Source: Chryseobacterium sp. W4I1 (GTDB taxonomy: Bacteria; Bacteroidota; Bacteroidia; Flavobacteriales; Weeksellaceae). Taken from it: 64,000 nucleotides of DNA. Location: assembly GCF_030816115.1 (NCBI RefSeq), contig NZ_JAUSXQ010000001.1, positions 1,364,001-1,428,000 on the forward strand, read 5' to 3'. The stretch's first letter is position 1; every line of letters starts with the position of its first letter. The position numbers and the translations under genes were made by a program. Shown here piece after piece: positions 44,190-54,250 of the stretch. The notes below the pieces were generated by a model, which was given only the letters and a program-made list of their open reading frames with translations, made no database searches and was not told the origin of the DNA.

Positions 44190-44996
44190 ATGAAGAAGCC
44201 AATTATTCTTTTATTATCCCTTATCGCCTTATTTTCCTGTAAAGATAAAACAGATCCAGGCATGCGTAAGGTAAGCCATGATAAAAAAGAAAAACAACTG
44301 CATAATAAAAATACAGAACAGAAACCTGTGGCAGTTGAAAAAATAGATGATACTTTTGAAATTCTTATTCCTAGACAATACAGGGACTTTGGAAATGAAA
44401 ATGATGTAGATAAGCTGAAAGAAAATTGGTTGGATTTATATCTAAAAGATGGAAAATATTACCTAGGCAAAGCTGATTACACTATTGCCAAAGGTTTTTC
44501 TGAATGTTCCGGAGATTCTACGAAAATTATTAATTCTAAAAATAATTCCATTTTATTCATGAACAGTCCTCAATTGGCCATTGGTGAAATAAAGACTGTT
44601 AACATCAAAAAGAATAAAATATGGCCAAAAGAAAAATTGAAATTTCATTTTGAAAATAAAGAATATACACTGCGTGCAGAAGGGAAAGTACTTTCATCCG
44701 AAAAAGTGCACACCGATAATGGAGAGGAAATATACCAGAATGTGAAAAATTACAAACTGTATATATCAACACTTAATTCTCCTGAACAGCTATTTTTAGA
44801 GGAAGAATCATTTAATGATACTTTTGTCGAACTCCTTTTTATAGGAGATATTGATAAGGATGGAAAACCAGATTTTATTTTTGGAGCAAACAGAGATTAT
44901 GAGGAGGAGCGGGTGATTTTGTATCTTTCTTCTAAAGCAGCAAAAGGGAAACTGATTAAAAAAGTATCAGAAGTTTCAATTCAGTTTGATTGTTAA
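44190..44996 (+). CDS. lipoprotein, hypothetical
   Basis: 268 residues. Lipoprotein signal MKKPIILLLSLIALFSCKDK. A Lys/Glu-rich linker to about residue 50 leads to a domain of mixed strands; near the C-terminus VELLFIGDIDKDGKPDFIFG has the look of an FG-GAP/calcium-loop element (DIDKDGKPD). No family named. It forms a pair with the next lipoprotein, the two flanked by 22-bp direct repeats. Confidence 0.72.
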   Translation: MKKPIILLLSLIALFSCKDKTDPGMRKVSHDKKEKQLHNKNTEQKPVAVEKIDDTFEILIPRQYRDFGNENDVDKLKENWLDLYLKDGKYYLGKADYTIAKGFSECSGDSTKIINSKNNSILFMNSPQLAIGEIKTVNIKKNKIWPKEKLKFHFENKEYTLRAEGKVLSSEKVHTDNGEEIYQNVKNYKLYISTLNSPEQLFLEEESFNDTFVELLFIGDIDKDGKPDFIFGANRDYEEERVILYLSSKAAKGKLIKKVSEVSIQFDC

Positions 44997-45036
44997 AATG
45001 ATCACCAATACCATTTACTTTACCACAAGAGAAACA

Positions 45037-45663
45037 ATGAGGAAAACAATTTTTATTTTTTTGTCATTAGGGACCATAATTTCCTGCAAGGAAAAAATAC
45101 AAAATTCTGAAAACAAAGAAAATCAACAAGCTAATAAATCTCAGCCTATTCGTAATGATTCAATTAATGTTAAATTGAAATCCAGCGATGAATTTTCTTT
45201 TATGAAAGTGCAGATGGAAAAACTCCCGGTATTGGAAGCAACCAATTTTGATACTTATGACGAATCATACAGGAAAAAACATCCTTCAGCAAGGGTTTAT
45301 ACCCAATTATCTAATGAACAGGCAGAAAAGCTAGGTCTGCAGGAGTGGTTGAAATCCAGCCAAAATATTTCTGTAAATTACCAGCTGTCATATCCCGGCA
45401 ACTTCAAAACCTTCGTATTTACTTATCAGGAGGGAGAAATGGAACTTAAAACCGTGATAGTAACATTCGATAATAACTATAAAAAAATTGATGAGCTGCT
45501 GGTTGCTTACGATGAAATTGCAGAATCATCAAGGCGGACGGAAAGTAAGCTTTCCAACCATAAAATCCAGGTGCAGGAATATGACGAATCAAGTGGACAA
45601 TTAGAAACCACAAGCACTTCATACATCATCAACAAAAGCGGAAAATTTGTTATCCAAAAGTAA
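45037..45663 (+). CDS. lipoprotein, hypothetical
   Basis: 208 residues from MRKTIFIFLSLGTIISCKEK with lipobox Cys; the upstream reading from 44986 lacks a signal and overlaps the previous gene. The mature part has a Asn/Lys-rich linker and a domain containing YTQLSNEQAEKLGLQEWL and NFKTFVFTYQEGEMELKTVI. No homologue recognised by eye. Probably co-transcribed with 44190. Confidence 0.7.
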   Translation: MRKTIFIFLSLGTIISCKEKIQNSENKENQQANKSQPIRNDSINVKLKSSDEFSFMKVQMEKLPVLEATNFDTYDESYRKKHPSARVYTQLSNEQAEKLGLQEWLKSSQNISVNYQLSYPGNFKTFVFTYQEGEMELKTVIVTFDNNYKKIDELLVAYDEIAESSRRTESKLSNHKIQVQEYDESSGQLETTSTSYIINKSGKFVIQK

Positions 45664-45926
45664 GCTAAAAACAAAAATTAGCTGAAAGCAGGGATTTTTT
45701 GCCACAGTGATTTTCCAGATCTTTGCCACAGTTATTTACTGACAGAAAAACACAAGTGATGAAATTTTCATATCTGTTGGGAAAATATATAAAATGATGA
45801 TAGAATAAACTGAACCCTTAATGGCGGTAATACTTTGATTATCAGTCGGTTGTTGTAATAAATCACACTTAAATAGCAAATGTAAGCTGTTCTTCAGGCT
45901 TTTGCATTGATCTAAAATTTAAAAAC
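45664..45926. repeat. intergenic dispersed repeats
   Basis: Direct copy of the 22-bp element (45675-45696), then two GCCACAG elements (45701 and 45725) and CACAAGTGATGAAA (from 45751). Similar strings before 44190 and around 51076 point to short dispersed repeats typical of intergenic DNA in this group. No gene seen. Confidence 0.5.
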
Positions 45927-47462
45927 ATGAAAAGAATATTGATGTCAGCGGTTTTTGCCCTGATCATAAACACCTACGCTAGTGCTCAGGAAAAAATCTA
46001 TTTTGACGAAAATTGGGAGAAAACAACTCAGGACAAAATGGAATTTTATCGTGAAACGGAAAACAAAGGCAAACTTACTTTAATCAGGGATTTCTATAAA
46101 AATGGAAAAATTCAGATGGAAGGTCTTGTGTCTGATGCTACGCCCGGCAGCGAAATCTATGAAGGAAAAATTATCTGGTATACCCCGGAAGGTAAAGTCT
46201 TAAGATCAGGAACCTTTTCCGGTGGAAATCCGATAGGACCGGCTCAGACATTTGATGAGAAAGAAAGAATTGTAGAAGATCTGATATACAAAGCAGACGG
46301 TACTTTTACGGGTAAAATGTTTAGCTATAAAGATCCGGAACTTTTGTCCTTTTACAACAGTGTTACAATGTATGAACGTCCTGATAATTTAAAAATGACA
46401 GTTTATGATGAGGATATCAAAGGTATCCGTTCTGAAATAACAATGGACTCTCAAGGAAAAAGTGAAACTAAATATTACGGCGACAAAGGAAAATATATCG
46501 GTGCAAATACTCCGGGCGGTTCCGACGAAAATGTGATGGTAGAATATTACTATAATCCCATGAAAGTTTCCAAAATAGAGAAGCAGAAAAAGAACGGAAC
46601 GATAGTCGAAAGTGTGATCTACGCCAAAAACGGTAAAATCCTGCAGGAAGAAAAGAAAAATAGAAAAGACGGTTATAAAAAAACGTATGATGAAACAGGC
46701 AGGCAAATAGGTAACCTTACCTACATTTATGATAAGGAAATTGATGCCCTTCAACCGCATGACGGTGAAGATTATGAGTTCAATTATGATTTTTCAGGCT
46801 TCACTTCTATTAATGTTTATAAAAAAGGAGCTGTGGTTTTGAAGAAGTATTTTGATGAAGATGGAAAGCTGTCTTCCGAACAAGTATTAAAAGATGAGAT
46901 GACACAGGAGATTACGTATTATCATCCGGACGGAAAACTGAAAGGCACTGTAACTTATAAAGATGATATGCCTTACAATGGTACGCTGTATGAGGGAATT
47001 ATCGAACAGAATTATAAAGACGGAATTTTAGTGCAGGCCAAGTCTTTCGGGGAAAATGGAAAGTTAAAGACAGAAACAAAGATCAATGCAGATCATACTG
47101 TTTATAACGCAACTATTTATGATGAAAATGGAGCTGTTGCATACACCTACAATCAACCGTTTGAACAGTTGAACGGTTTCACTGCCCAGATTGTACAGTA
47201 TGCGAAAGGAAAACCGACCAATAAAGCAGTTGTAAAAGACGGTGTATTGCAAAGCGGAAAAATAAAATATAAATCCGAATTAGGTTTTAAAGAATTAGAG
47301 CGCAGCGGAAAGTGGATCCTTATAAAAATTTATAGCCGTGAAGGAAAACTGATTCAGGATTCTAAAGTAATTGCAGAAATGGAAGAGCAGGATCTTTACT
47401 CATCTTTAAACACATCCATCACAGAAGCTGATCTGCAGTACGAATTTTATGAGTCTTTATAG
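45927..47462 (+). CDS. secreted YwqK/MORN-like repeat protein
   Basis: 511 residues with signal peptide (VFALIINTYASAQ). The body consists of repeats of the type 'Y..dGK...e..y.dG...G....Y...G' (for example RDFYKNGKIQMEGLV, IWYTPEGKVLRSGTF, EITYYHPDGKLKGTVTYKD, ARSFGENGKLKTET-like). These resemble the MORN-variant repeats of proteins annotated as 'toxin-antitoxin system YwqK family antitoxin'. The antitoxin label is not supported here: the protein is secreted and has no toxin neighbour. It probably forms a long beta-hairpin solenoid. Confidence 0.8.
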   Translation: MKRILMSAVFALIINTYASAQEKIYFDENWEKTTQDKMEFYRETENKGKLTLIRDFYKNGKIQMEGLVSDATPGSEIYEGKIIWYTPEGKVLRSGTFSGGNPIGPAQTFDEKERIVEDLIYKADGTFTGKMFSYKDPELLSFYNSVTMYERPDNLKMTVYDEDIKGIRSEITMDSQGKSETKYYGDKGKYIGANTPGGSDENVMVEYYYNPMKVSKIEKQKKNGTIVESVIYAKNGKILQEEKKNRKDGYKKTYDETGRQIGNLTYIYDKEIDALQPHDGEDYEFNYDFSGFTSINVYKKGAVVLKKYFDEDGKLSSEQVLKDEMTQEITYYHPDGKLKGTVTYKDDMPYNGTLYEGIIEQNYKDGILVQAKSFGENGKLKTETKINADHTVYNATIYDENGAVAYTYNQPFEQLNGFTAQIVQYAKGKPTNKAVVKDGVLQSGKIKYKSELGFKELERSGKWILIKIYSREGKLIQDSKVIAEMEEQDLYSSLNTSITEADLQYEFYESL

Positions 47463-47515
47463 ATTGTTTTATTTCGAATCATTACTGAAAATAATGACAA
47501 GGTCTGAACAATATT

Positions 47516-48015
47516 ATGATGAATAATAAATTTTTAATCCTATCCATATTTGCATCTCTGACAATTTTAAGTTGTCAGAATAAAAAAAAGAACAGCCAAA
47601 AAACGAAATAACCAAAGGAAAACCTAATCATAAAAAAGCCATACAACCACAGGAAGTTAATTTATCACATTTAAATAAAGACGCCAAAGACACTATCATT
47701 TTATCTCAAAAACATCATCCAAATTCAATTTCCTGTGATTTGGATGGAGACCCTTTAGCCGATATCGTTAAAATCGTTCAAAACACGGAAATCATAAATT
47801 TGGTTTGGAAATAATTTACGGAAAGCACCCAAAGGCGAAGTTTACTTTAATAATGTAAATGAGGATGGGGAAATTATTGGAGAAGAGCAAGTACAGGAAG
47901 CCGACAAATCAAACTTTCCAATAACGGAATTTTTATTCATCAGGACGAAGCTTGTGGCGGAGGCCTAATCTATTTGAAAAATGGAAATTTGAATGGATAC
48001 AACAAGAATAGGTAA
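47516..48015 (+). pseudogene. lipoprotein gene broken by several frameshifts
   Basis: MMNNKFLILSIFASLTILSC is a lipoprotein signal. The frame stops soon after; neighbouring frames continue with HPNSISCDLDGDPLADIVKI, EVYFNNVNEDGEIIGEEQVQ and QDEACGGGLIYLKNGNLNGY up to a stop at 48013. At least three frame changes are needed. The DLDGDPLADIVK element recalls DIDKDGKPDFIF in the lipoprotein at 44190, so it may be a decayed relative. Confidence 0.6.
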
Positions 48016-48083
48016 ATAAGTCATATCAATTACTGGAACAGATTTTAATTTATAAAATATTTGGAATCTGCCTCCTTCATTTC

Positions 48084-48111
48084 AACCGCAAAGTGCTCTC
48101 GCTTTGCGGTT
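48084..48111 (+). terminator. terminator downstream of the broken lipoprotein gene
   Basis: AACCGCAAAG / CTTTGCGGTT stem followed by TTTC. Confidence 0.8.
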
Positions 48112-48409
48112 TTTCAGTTAATAATTATAATAATAAAAAAATACACTGAGTAAAAAGCCTTCGTTCTAGCCATAAAAAGTCGAAAAGGTTTAGGCTAAAA
48201 ATATTTTTTTTTGAGTTATGGAAAAATTAAAATATGATGATTATCATTGTGTTTTTTATTTTTTAAAGAGCGCACTTTCATATTTTTTCACCGCTGATCT
48301 TAAAATAGAATGAGAGTCATTAAAATTCTCAACATTTTATATTATAGCTAAAATTATGTTTCTCTGGATTTTATAAGCTATTACTGTTATAACAAGGCAA
48401 AAATTACTT

Positions 48410-48417
48410 TAACTTTG
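48410..48417 (+). promoter_or_regulatory. -7 box (TAACTTTG) of kinase 48483
   Basis: TAnnTTTG match about 65 bp before the kinase start. Confidence 0.45.
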
Positions 48418-48482
48418 CTAACTGAAAACTAATAACCAACCGACTTAAATAATCAGAAATTAATTTAGCTGATAAAACAGAT

Positions 48483-50201
48483 ATGAAAAGTAAATTCTTA
48501 AATTTTAAATTGAGGAAGATTGTTCATTACTCAATGATCATATGTATTTTGTTGATACAGATCATTATAGCTGTATTTTTTTATAATGAATTTGTTAATG
48601 AGAAGAAACTAAAGTTTATTAAGGATCAATTGGAGCAGAGTAAGGCATTGGGCAAGCTGGCCGACAACTCTAGAAAAGATTTTATGGATGCGCAAAATTA
48701 TCTTCAGAAATATATGATCAGTCAGGATGACAAAGATCTGAAGTTGTATTTTCAATCCCTTAGAAAGCTTAATAGTAATTTTGATAAGATAAACGAATAT
48801 GGAGACAGAAATCCTGCACTGAAAAACAGTTTAGCAGAGCAGAAAAAAGATACCCTGAAAATCACAAAATTAAAAACCGTAATAGATTCTGTATACCAGT
48901 CCTCTCTGAACCCGCCGGTAAAAATCCAGGATCAGCATTATGAGCTGGAGAAATATGAAAATAAAGACAACTTTGAAGACCTGAATATACAGACCCGTAC
49001 TTATTCTGATACCATTAAAAAGAAAGGCTTGATGGGACGTTTAAGAGATGCCATATCGGGTAAGGAGAATGTACGGAAGGAAAGTACAGTTATTACTTTA
49101 TCCAATAAGAAACCTGCTAATATCTCTAAAGTAAAATCCAGGATGGACAGTCTGGTAAAATCGATAGACAAACATTATATCACTGAAGTTAAGAAGATCC
49201 AACTATCCACCGCCAGGAACCAAAAGCAAAGTGTGAACTTTTATAGTAATTTCAGTAAATTATTGGTGTATAGTAACGGTTTGATTAATATGTATGAAAA
49301 TGCTATTAAAGATTTTAAATCAGAATTAGAAAAAGAATATACCAAGCAGAATTCATATAACAGCAGAATCAGAACATATCTGGTACTGGGATTAATGACC
49401 CTGATGTTCATTGTATCCGTCCTTATCATGTATTTTACAAGAATTGCCTTCATATATGAGCAGAAGCTCAAAGCTGCAAACAAACAAAATAAAAAGAACC
49501 TTAATTTCAAAAACAGAATTCTTGGGATGCTGAGCCACGACATTAGATCACCATTAAAGATTATTAACATTTTTATCGACAAGATCAACAGGTCTACACA
49601 AGATGAAACCGTAAAAGGTTATTTAAAGTCCATTAAATTTACCAACAGTACTTTACTGCTGCAATCCAACCAGATCCTAGAATATACAAAAGATCAGGAA
49701 GCTGAAAAAAAGCTGATAAAATCTGTTTTTAACCTTAAAGATGAGCTTAATTCTATTGCAACCGCTATTACACCATATATAGAAACCAGAAATAATAAAT
49801 TCGTGGTAACCGACAGAATACCTGCCGGAACCATTGTAAATTCAGATAATATAAAAATCAATCAGCTGTTTATGAATATTTTGGGTAATGCCAACAAATT
49901 CACAGAAAACGGACTGATTAATCTTACGATGTCTACTGAAGCGATTGGTGAAAATAAAATTTCACTTACCACAACAGTAGAAGATACCGGAGTTGGAATT
50001 TCCGAGTCTGACTTAGGTAAGATATTTGAGCCTTATTATCAGGGAGTGATATCTGATGAGGTAGATAATCTTGGCGCAGGATTGGGGCTAAGTTTATGTA
50101 AAGAAATTGTAGAGCTCTTTAATGGAAAAATAGAGGTTTCAAGCACACAGTATAAAGGAACAAAAATAACTTTCATGATCAATTTAAATATCAATGCATA
50201 A
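48483..50201 (+). CDS. membrane sensor histidine kinase
   Basis: 572 residues. Helix 1 (about 15-35, MIICILLIQIIIAVFF), a helical periplasmic domain of about 260 residues, helix 2 (TYLVLGLMTLMFIVSVLIMY), coiled linker, HisKA with His352 in LGMLSHDIRSPLKI, ATPase with NILGNANKFT, DTGVGISE and GAGLGLSLCKEI. The long, Lys-rich extracellular region has no recognised fold. Its stop overlaps the start of the response regulator by one base (TAATG). Confidence 0.92.
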   Translation: MKSKFLNFKLRKIVHYSMIICILLIQIIIAVFFYNEFVNEKKLKFIKDQLEQSKALGKLADNSRKDFMDAQNYLQKYMISQDDKDLKLYFQSLRKLNSNFDKINEYGDRNPALKNSLAEQKKDTLKITKLKTVIDSVYQSSLNPPVKIQDQHYELEKYENKDNFEDLNIQTRTYSDTIKKKGLMGRLRDAISGKENVRKESTVITLSNKKPANISKVKSRMDSLVKSIDKHYITEVKKIQLSTARNQKQSVNFYSNFSKLLVYSNGLINMYENAIKDFKSELEKEYTKQNSYNSRIRTYLVLGLMTLMFIVSVLIMYFTRIAFIYEQKLKAANKQNKKNLNFKNRILGMLSHDIRSPLKIINIFIDKINRSTQDETVKGYLKSIKFTNSTLLLQSNQILEYTKDQEAEKKLIKSVFNLKDELNSIATAITPYIETRNNKFVVTDRIPAGTIVNSDNIKINQLFMNILGNANKFTENGLINLTMSTEAIGENKISLTTTVEDTGVGISESDLGKIFEPYYQGVISDEVDNLGAGLGLSLCKEIVELFNGKIEVSSTQYKGTKITFMINLNINA

Positions 50202-50854
50202 TGGAAACAAAGGTTGAAAATAAGGAAATCGTATTCCTTTTAGCAGATGACCATAGCATCGTAAGACAGGGGATTGAGATCATCATCAGTGATATTGTAC
50301 CTAATTCTAAGGTGTTTCAGACTTCTTCCTTACAGCAGATCGAGGAACTGGTAAAATTAAATCATATACAGATAGCGATCATTGATGCCCATTTTCCGGA
50401 TGGAAACAGTCTTCACTTTTTACCACTCATAAAAGCCGCTAATCCGGATATTAAAATTTTAATTTTTTCTGGTCTTGAAGAAGATCTGTATGTCCTTAAA
50501 TTTATTAAAGCCGGTGCCAACGGGTACCTGAGCAAATTAAGTGAAGAGGAAGAAATAAAACAAGCGCTCTTAAGTTTCATAGAAAAAGGCGAATATTTTT
50601 CTGAACTTTCAAGGAATTTAATGGTTCAGTTTGTTAACAATCCGGATCTGATCAATCCTCTGACCCGTTTGACTAAACGAGAATTCCAGATTGCAGAAAT
50701 GTATGCAGAAGGATATGGAAACCTCGAAATTGCCAATCACCTGGATATAAAACAAAATACCGTAAGCACTATCAAGAAAAACATATTTGAAAAGTTGCAG
50801 ATTGAAAATCTTGTTGAACTAATCGATCTCATCAAAACCCATCATAAAATATAG
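50201..50854 (+). CDS. LuxR-type response regulator
   Basis: 217 residues: receiver (VFLLADDHSIVRQGI, Asp62 in AIIDAHFPDGNS) and LuxR helix-turn-helix (LTKREFQIAEMYAEGYGNLEIANHL). Translationally coupled to the kinase through a TAATG overlap. Similar to the regulators at 36993 and 54251. Confidence 0.93.
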   Translation: METKVENKEIVFLLADDHSIVRQGIEIIISDIVPNSKVFQTSSLQQIEELVKLNHIQIAIIDAHFPDGNSLHFLPLIKAANPDIKILIFSGLEEDLYVLKFIKAGANGYLSKLSEEEEIKQALLSFIEKGEYFSELSRNLMVQFVNNPDLINPLTRLTKREFQIAEMYAEGYGNLEIANHLDIKQNTVSTIKKNIFEKLQIENLVELIDLIKTHHKI

Positions 50855-51468
50855 AATTTTTTAAAGTCTGTGCTTTTATTTTAAAGCAGGTTGGAGGAAA
50901 AAATCTACACTCTTATCGATATATATCTATGCCATTTGTGAATCATTTCATTGGGAATGTTGTTACTTTGTATCAGTAAAAAGAACACAAATTAAAAAAG
51001 CATGTCAATTAAGATTATTTTTTAATTCATATGTATATAAATAGTTATAATTGTTAAAATTATAATTGTAGAAAACACAAATGATGAAAAATTATACCGA
51101 GTGTATGAATGACCTTTAGCCGACTTTTTGAAAGCCTTAAAAAAACACAAATTAATATAAAAAAGTAGGACCATTCAGGTTATTTGATACAAAAAAAGAG
51201 AAGGCAAAAGCCTTCTTTTTTTATTTTTAAAGCTATTGCTGTTCTTCTTATATTCTGTCCGTTTCCATAAGTTGTTAATCATGGCCATAATCGAATTGCC
51301 TGTCTGTCAGTTTAATAATTTCTTCTCTATATTTTCTAAGCTTTTCCCATTTAATTTATTCTATAAATAATGATCGGAAATGAGTGAGAATTTTAATTTA
51401 AAGGTTTTACAGTCACAATTTTTTTCTGTCTGGTACAGGGTTTCCGAAATAAATACTAATTTCGCATC
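50855..51468. other. 614-bp gene-poor region with dispersed repeats
   Basis: No complete gene seen. ACACAAATT / CACAAATGATGAA strings occur three times (about 50988, 51076, 51147). A strong terminator lies at 51198-51220. On the minus strand 51278-51355 reads WEKLRKYREEIIKLTDRQFD.. before a stop, possibly the end of a lost gene. Confidence 0.4.
51198..51220 (+). terminator. strong terminator
   Basis: AGAAGGC-AAAA-GCCTTCT followed by a long T-run on the plus strand; probably the end of the kinase-regulator transcript or of an untranslated RNA. Confidence 0.85.
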
Positions 51469-51984
51469 ATGAGAATACTTCTTTATGCATTGATATGCTT
51501 CCCCCTTTCATTTTTCTCACAAAAGAAGGTAAAAGTAGTTGGGATTTCAGATGGAGACACCATCACGGTTTTATTAGACGGTAATATCCAGCAGAAACTC
51601 CGGCTTGCAGAAGTGGACTGTCCAGAAAACCGTCAGCCATTTGGAAAGAATGCCAAAAAGTTTACATCAGATAAAGTTTTTGGTAAGCAGATTACGTTTA
51701 CGGAAACTAATAAAGACCGCTACGGACGCTCGGTAGCAAAAGTCTATTATGATAAAGGAAAATATCTTTCGGCAGAAATTATAAAGGCAGGCTATGGCTG
51801 GTGGTATTATTCCTATTCTAAGGATATCTCTCTTGGGAAAATGCAGGATACGGCGAAAATCCAGAAGCTGGGCTTATGGCAGGACAAAAAAGCGGTTTCG
51901 CCATGGGATTTTCGTAAGGAGCAGCGGGAAAATGCTAAAAAGAAACGCCTTGAAAAGCAGTTGCAGCAACAAATGGCCATTTAA
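51469..51984 (+). CDS. secreted thermonuclease-like (SNase) nuclease
   Basis: 171 residues, signal peptide (LLYALICFPLSFFSQ). Staphylococcal-nuclease fold: VVGISDGDTITVLLDG, LRLAEVDCPENRQPFG (catalytic Arg/Asp region RLAEVDCPE), TETNKDRYGRSVAKVY and IIKAGYGWWYYSYSK. The catalytic pair expected in 'R..evD.PE' and 'D.YGR' is present. Acts on extracellular or periplasmic DNA/RNA. A shared terminator at 52021-52047 separates it from the convergent gene. Confidence 0.9.
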   Translation: MRILLYALICFPLSFFSQKKVKVVGISDGDTITVLLDGNIQQKLRLAEVDCPENRQPFGKNAKKFTSDKVFGKQITFTETNKDRYGRSVAKVYYDKGKYLSAEIIKAGYGWWYYSYSKDISLGKMQDTAKIQKLGLWQDKKAVSPWDFRKEQRENAKKKRLEKQLQQQMAI

Positions 51985-52020
51985 TATCATTCATTTTAAG
52001 AGGAAATGTAATACAAAACA

Positions 52021-52047
52021 AAACCGCTGAACAAAAGTCAGCGGTTT
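52021..52047. terminator. bidirectional terminator between convergent genes
   Basis: AAACCGCTGA / TCAGCGGTTT 10-bp stem with 7-base loop between the nuclease gene and the minus-strand gene at 52070. Confidence 0.85.
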
Positions 52048-52069
52048 CTTATAATAAAAGTAATAATAA

Positions 52070-52486
52070 TTAGGATTCCGTCTTTACCAATTCGTAATTA
52101 GACGTTGCAGGCTCTTTTCCAAACAGACACGAGAATATATTTTGAAACTCATGTATGTATTTGCATCGTATCGAGTTTCCATAAATTTTAAGGCCCTCGA
52201 GGATCTTTTTCGAGCTCAGATCGAAGTCATACTTGATGAACGTTTCCGGTCTTTCATAACGGATTCTCTGCTCTGAACTGTAAGTGCGTAAAAATCCAAA
52301 TTTCTCAAGCCATTCTTCTGTTATCTGGATAGGTTTGATAGAGTCTGCGGGCACTGAAATACTTTGGGTATCATTTTCAATTTTCACCAAATACTCATGG
52401 TTGTCCCCCTGAAAAATTTCAGTGATTGTGTAAATCTTTTTTTTGTACTCAACTAAGTTTTTAATTTTAAGATCTGCTGCGTTCAT
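52070..52486 (-). CDS. hypothetical protein, phage-associated type
   Basis: 138 residues. KIKNLVEYKKKIYTITEI, EEWLEKFGF and KYIHEFQNIFSCLFGKE match the plan of a small protein very frequent in Bacteroidota prophages and genomes ('lrIGNlv...', '..WL.kFGF', 'yVHqLQNl.faLtg.el'). Here Gly of the first motif is Lys and the second part is irregular. No phage genes are nearby, so it is either domesticated or a remnant. Function unknown. Confidence 0.7.
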   Translation of the reverse strand: MNAADLKIKNLVEYKKKIYTITEIFQGDNHEYLVKIENDTQSISVPADSIKPIQITEEWLEKFGFLRTYSSEQRIRYERPETFIKYDFDLSSKKILEGLKIYGNSIRCKYIHEFQNIFSCLFGKEPATSNYELVKTES

Positions 52487-52709
52487 AATATTTTGAATTT
52501 AGAAAGGTGAATGGTACTGTAACTGTTGCAAATATTATGCCCGGCATTGTAGAATATAAACTGCAGTTTTGAATTTTTTATTAATATTTTAACATAATTA
52601 TATAATTATCTGTTAAAATGCTGTGTAATTGACTTCAAATGGCCTAAATCTGAAATATAATGTGGTATGTGTGTGGTATGTAATGCTTGTTAAATTAAGT
52701 TATTATTTT

Positions 52710-53891
52710 TTAATCTCTGTTTTTAGCAGCAAGTGCAAAGGATATTCCTATGGCAAATAGAAGGAAGAGTATAAAAATAGTCCAAGAAAAGGCATGAAGC
52801 AGATATCCTGTACCACTTCCCAGAATGCTGGATCCGAAATAGTAAAAAAGCCAGTAGATAGACGTAGCTGAAGATTTTCCCTGTTTGGCATGTATAGCTG
52901 TCATCTGGCTGGCCATCGTATGGGCTGCAAAGAAAGAAAGGGTAAAAATACCAAGACCAAAAATAACAATATAAATATTCTCCGACAGCAGCAGTATCGC
53001 TCCTGATAACATAAAAAGAACGGAACCTTTGAGGATCATATTACTACTGAATCTTTTGGACAACCTGCTTGTGATCATCGTACCGAATACTCCAAAGATG
53101 TACATTAAAAATATAAAAGCGATCACAAAATGACTCAATGAAAAAGGCTGAGCTTCCAGCCTGAAGGTGAGATAATTGTATACACTTACAAAACTCCCCA
53201 TCAAAAGTGCAGCAATAAAGTACAAACGCAGCATATAAGGATCTGTAAAGAAGCTTCGCATCTGTTTTAGTTTCAGGGAATAATCTGTTTTCTGAGGGTG
53301 GAAAAATTTAGATCTGGGAAATAGTTTCCAGAAAATAAGACCTAAAATAAGACTTTCTATCCCGATGATGAGAACAGCATTCCGCCATCCGAATTCTCCC
53401 GCTAAAATTGTGGCCAGTATTCTTCCACTCATCCCGCCAATCGTATTTCCGCTGAGATACATGCTGATTGCAAGTCCAACCACAGATAAATGTACTTCTT
53501 CTGTAAGATAAGCAAGCGCAACAGCGGAAACCCCCGATACTACAAAACCTTTCAGTATTCCTGTAGCAATCAGCATACTTAAACTTGGAATCCACGCAGA
53601 AATGATGGTAAGTATGGCTGAAGATACCAGAGAAAATGTCATCAGGCTTTTTCTTGAATAACTGTCTGCTTTAAAGGCAAAAAAGAGTAGTCCTGCAGCC
53701 ATCCCTATAGTGGTGGAGGATACCAGAAGCGAGCTGTCACCTGCAGTCGTCCTGAAATATTCTGCAACCGTAGGAAGCATCGGCTGAAAAAGATAAAGCT
53801 GTGCAAATACAGAAAGTCCTGAAAAAAAAATACAAAGTTTGATATACCGGAAACGTAGGCTTCCTTTTTCTGCTTTTTCGGATAGATCCAT
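52710..53891 (-). CDS. MFS transporter
   Basis: 393 residues with about twelve hydrophobic helices. AVLS-type MFS signature between helices 2 and 3 (ADSYSRKSLMTFSLV), SGVSAVALAYLTEEV in helix 4-5, and MSGRILATILAGEFGWRNAV, where the WR motif follows helix 5. The short central loop and length fit the DHA1/YnfM-like drug or sugar efflux group. Substrate open. Monocistronic, no regulator adjacent. Confidence 0.9.
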   Translation of the reverse strand: MDLSEKAEKGSLRFRYIKLCIFFSGLSVFAQLYLFQPMLPTVAEYFRTTAGDSSLLVSSTTIGMAAGLLFFAFKADSYSRKSLMTFSLVSSAILTIISAWIPSLSMLIATGILKGFVVSGVSAVALAYLTEEVHLSVVGLAISMYLSGNTIGGMSGRILATILAGEFGWRNAVLIIGIESLILGLIFWKLFPRSKFFHPQKTDYSLKLKQMRSFFTDPYMLRLYFIAALLMGSFVSVYNYLTFRLEAQPFSLSHFVIAFIFLMYIFGVFGTMITSRLSKRFSSNMILKGSVLFMLSGAILLLSENIYIVIFGLGIFTLSFFAAHTMASQMTAIHAKQGKSSATSIYWLFYYFGSSILGSGTGYLLHAFSWTIFILFLLFAIGISFALAAKNRD

Positions 53892-54250
53892 GATTTTAGG
53901 CTTAAAAAATGCCGTGTCTTATAGAATTTAAAGTCCAGTAAAGATCATCATATTTTTTCACTCCTGAAAATGCTTTAGTCAATAAGATGTATTGGCAAAA
54001 CCAATCAGTGGTGCATTCTGCTGATGTAATTCTTTAGAGGATAATCATAAAACACAGGATGAATAATTAAAAATGAAGAAAGAAGATTATCTCTTTGAAG
54101 CCTTACTTTTTCCATTACTTTTATAATTGTATCTAAAAATTAAGGTAGTAATTTCTAAGGGAACTTTCTGAGCTAATGATAATAACGGAACCGGATGTTT
54201 GTTTCGACATGCCAGTTCCAATTTTAAAACATTTATTGGTGTTGGTTCGC
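53892..54250. other. intergenic region, nothing recognised
   Basis: About 360 AT-rich bases between the MFS gene start and the end of the response regulator at 54251. No gene, repeat or clear hairpin seen. Confidence 0.4.

Larger units (their letters stand above)
48016..48482. other. intergenic region with terminator and kinase promoter
   Basis: No gene seen. Hairpin at 48084-48111 and -7 box at 48410-48417. Confidence 0.4.

Noticed and set aside
45927..47462. Toxin-antitoxin function suggested by the usual 'YwqK antitoxin' label
   Set aside because: The protein has a signal peptide and a long repeat body and no toxin gene beside it; only the repeat type is supported.
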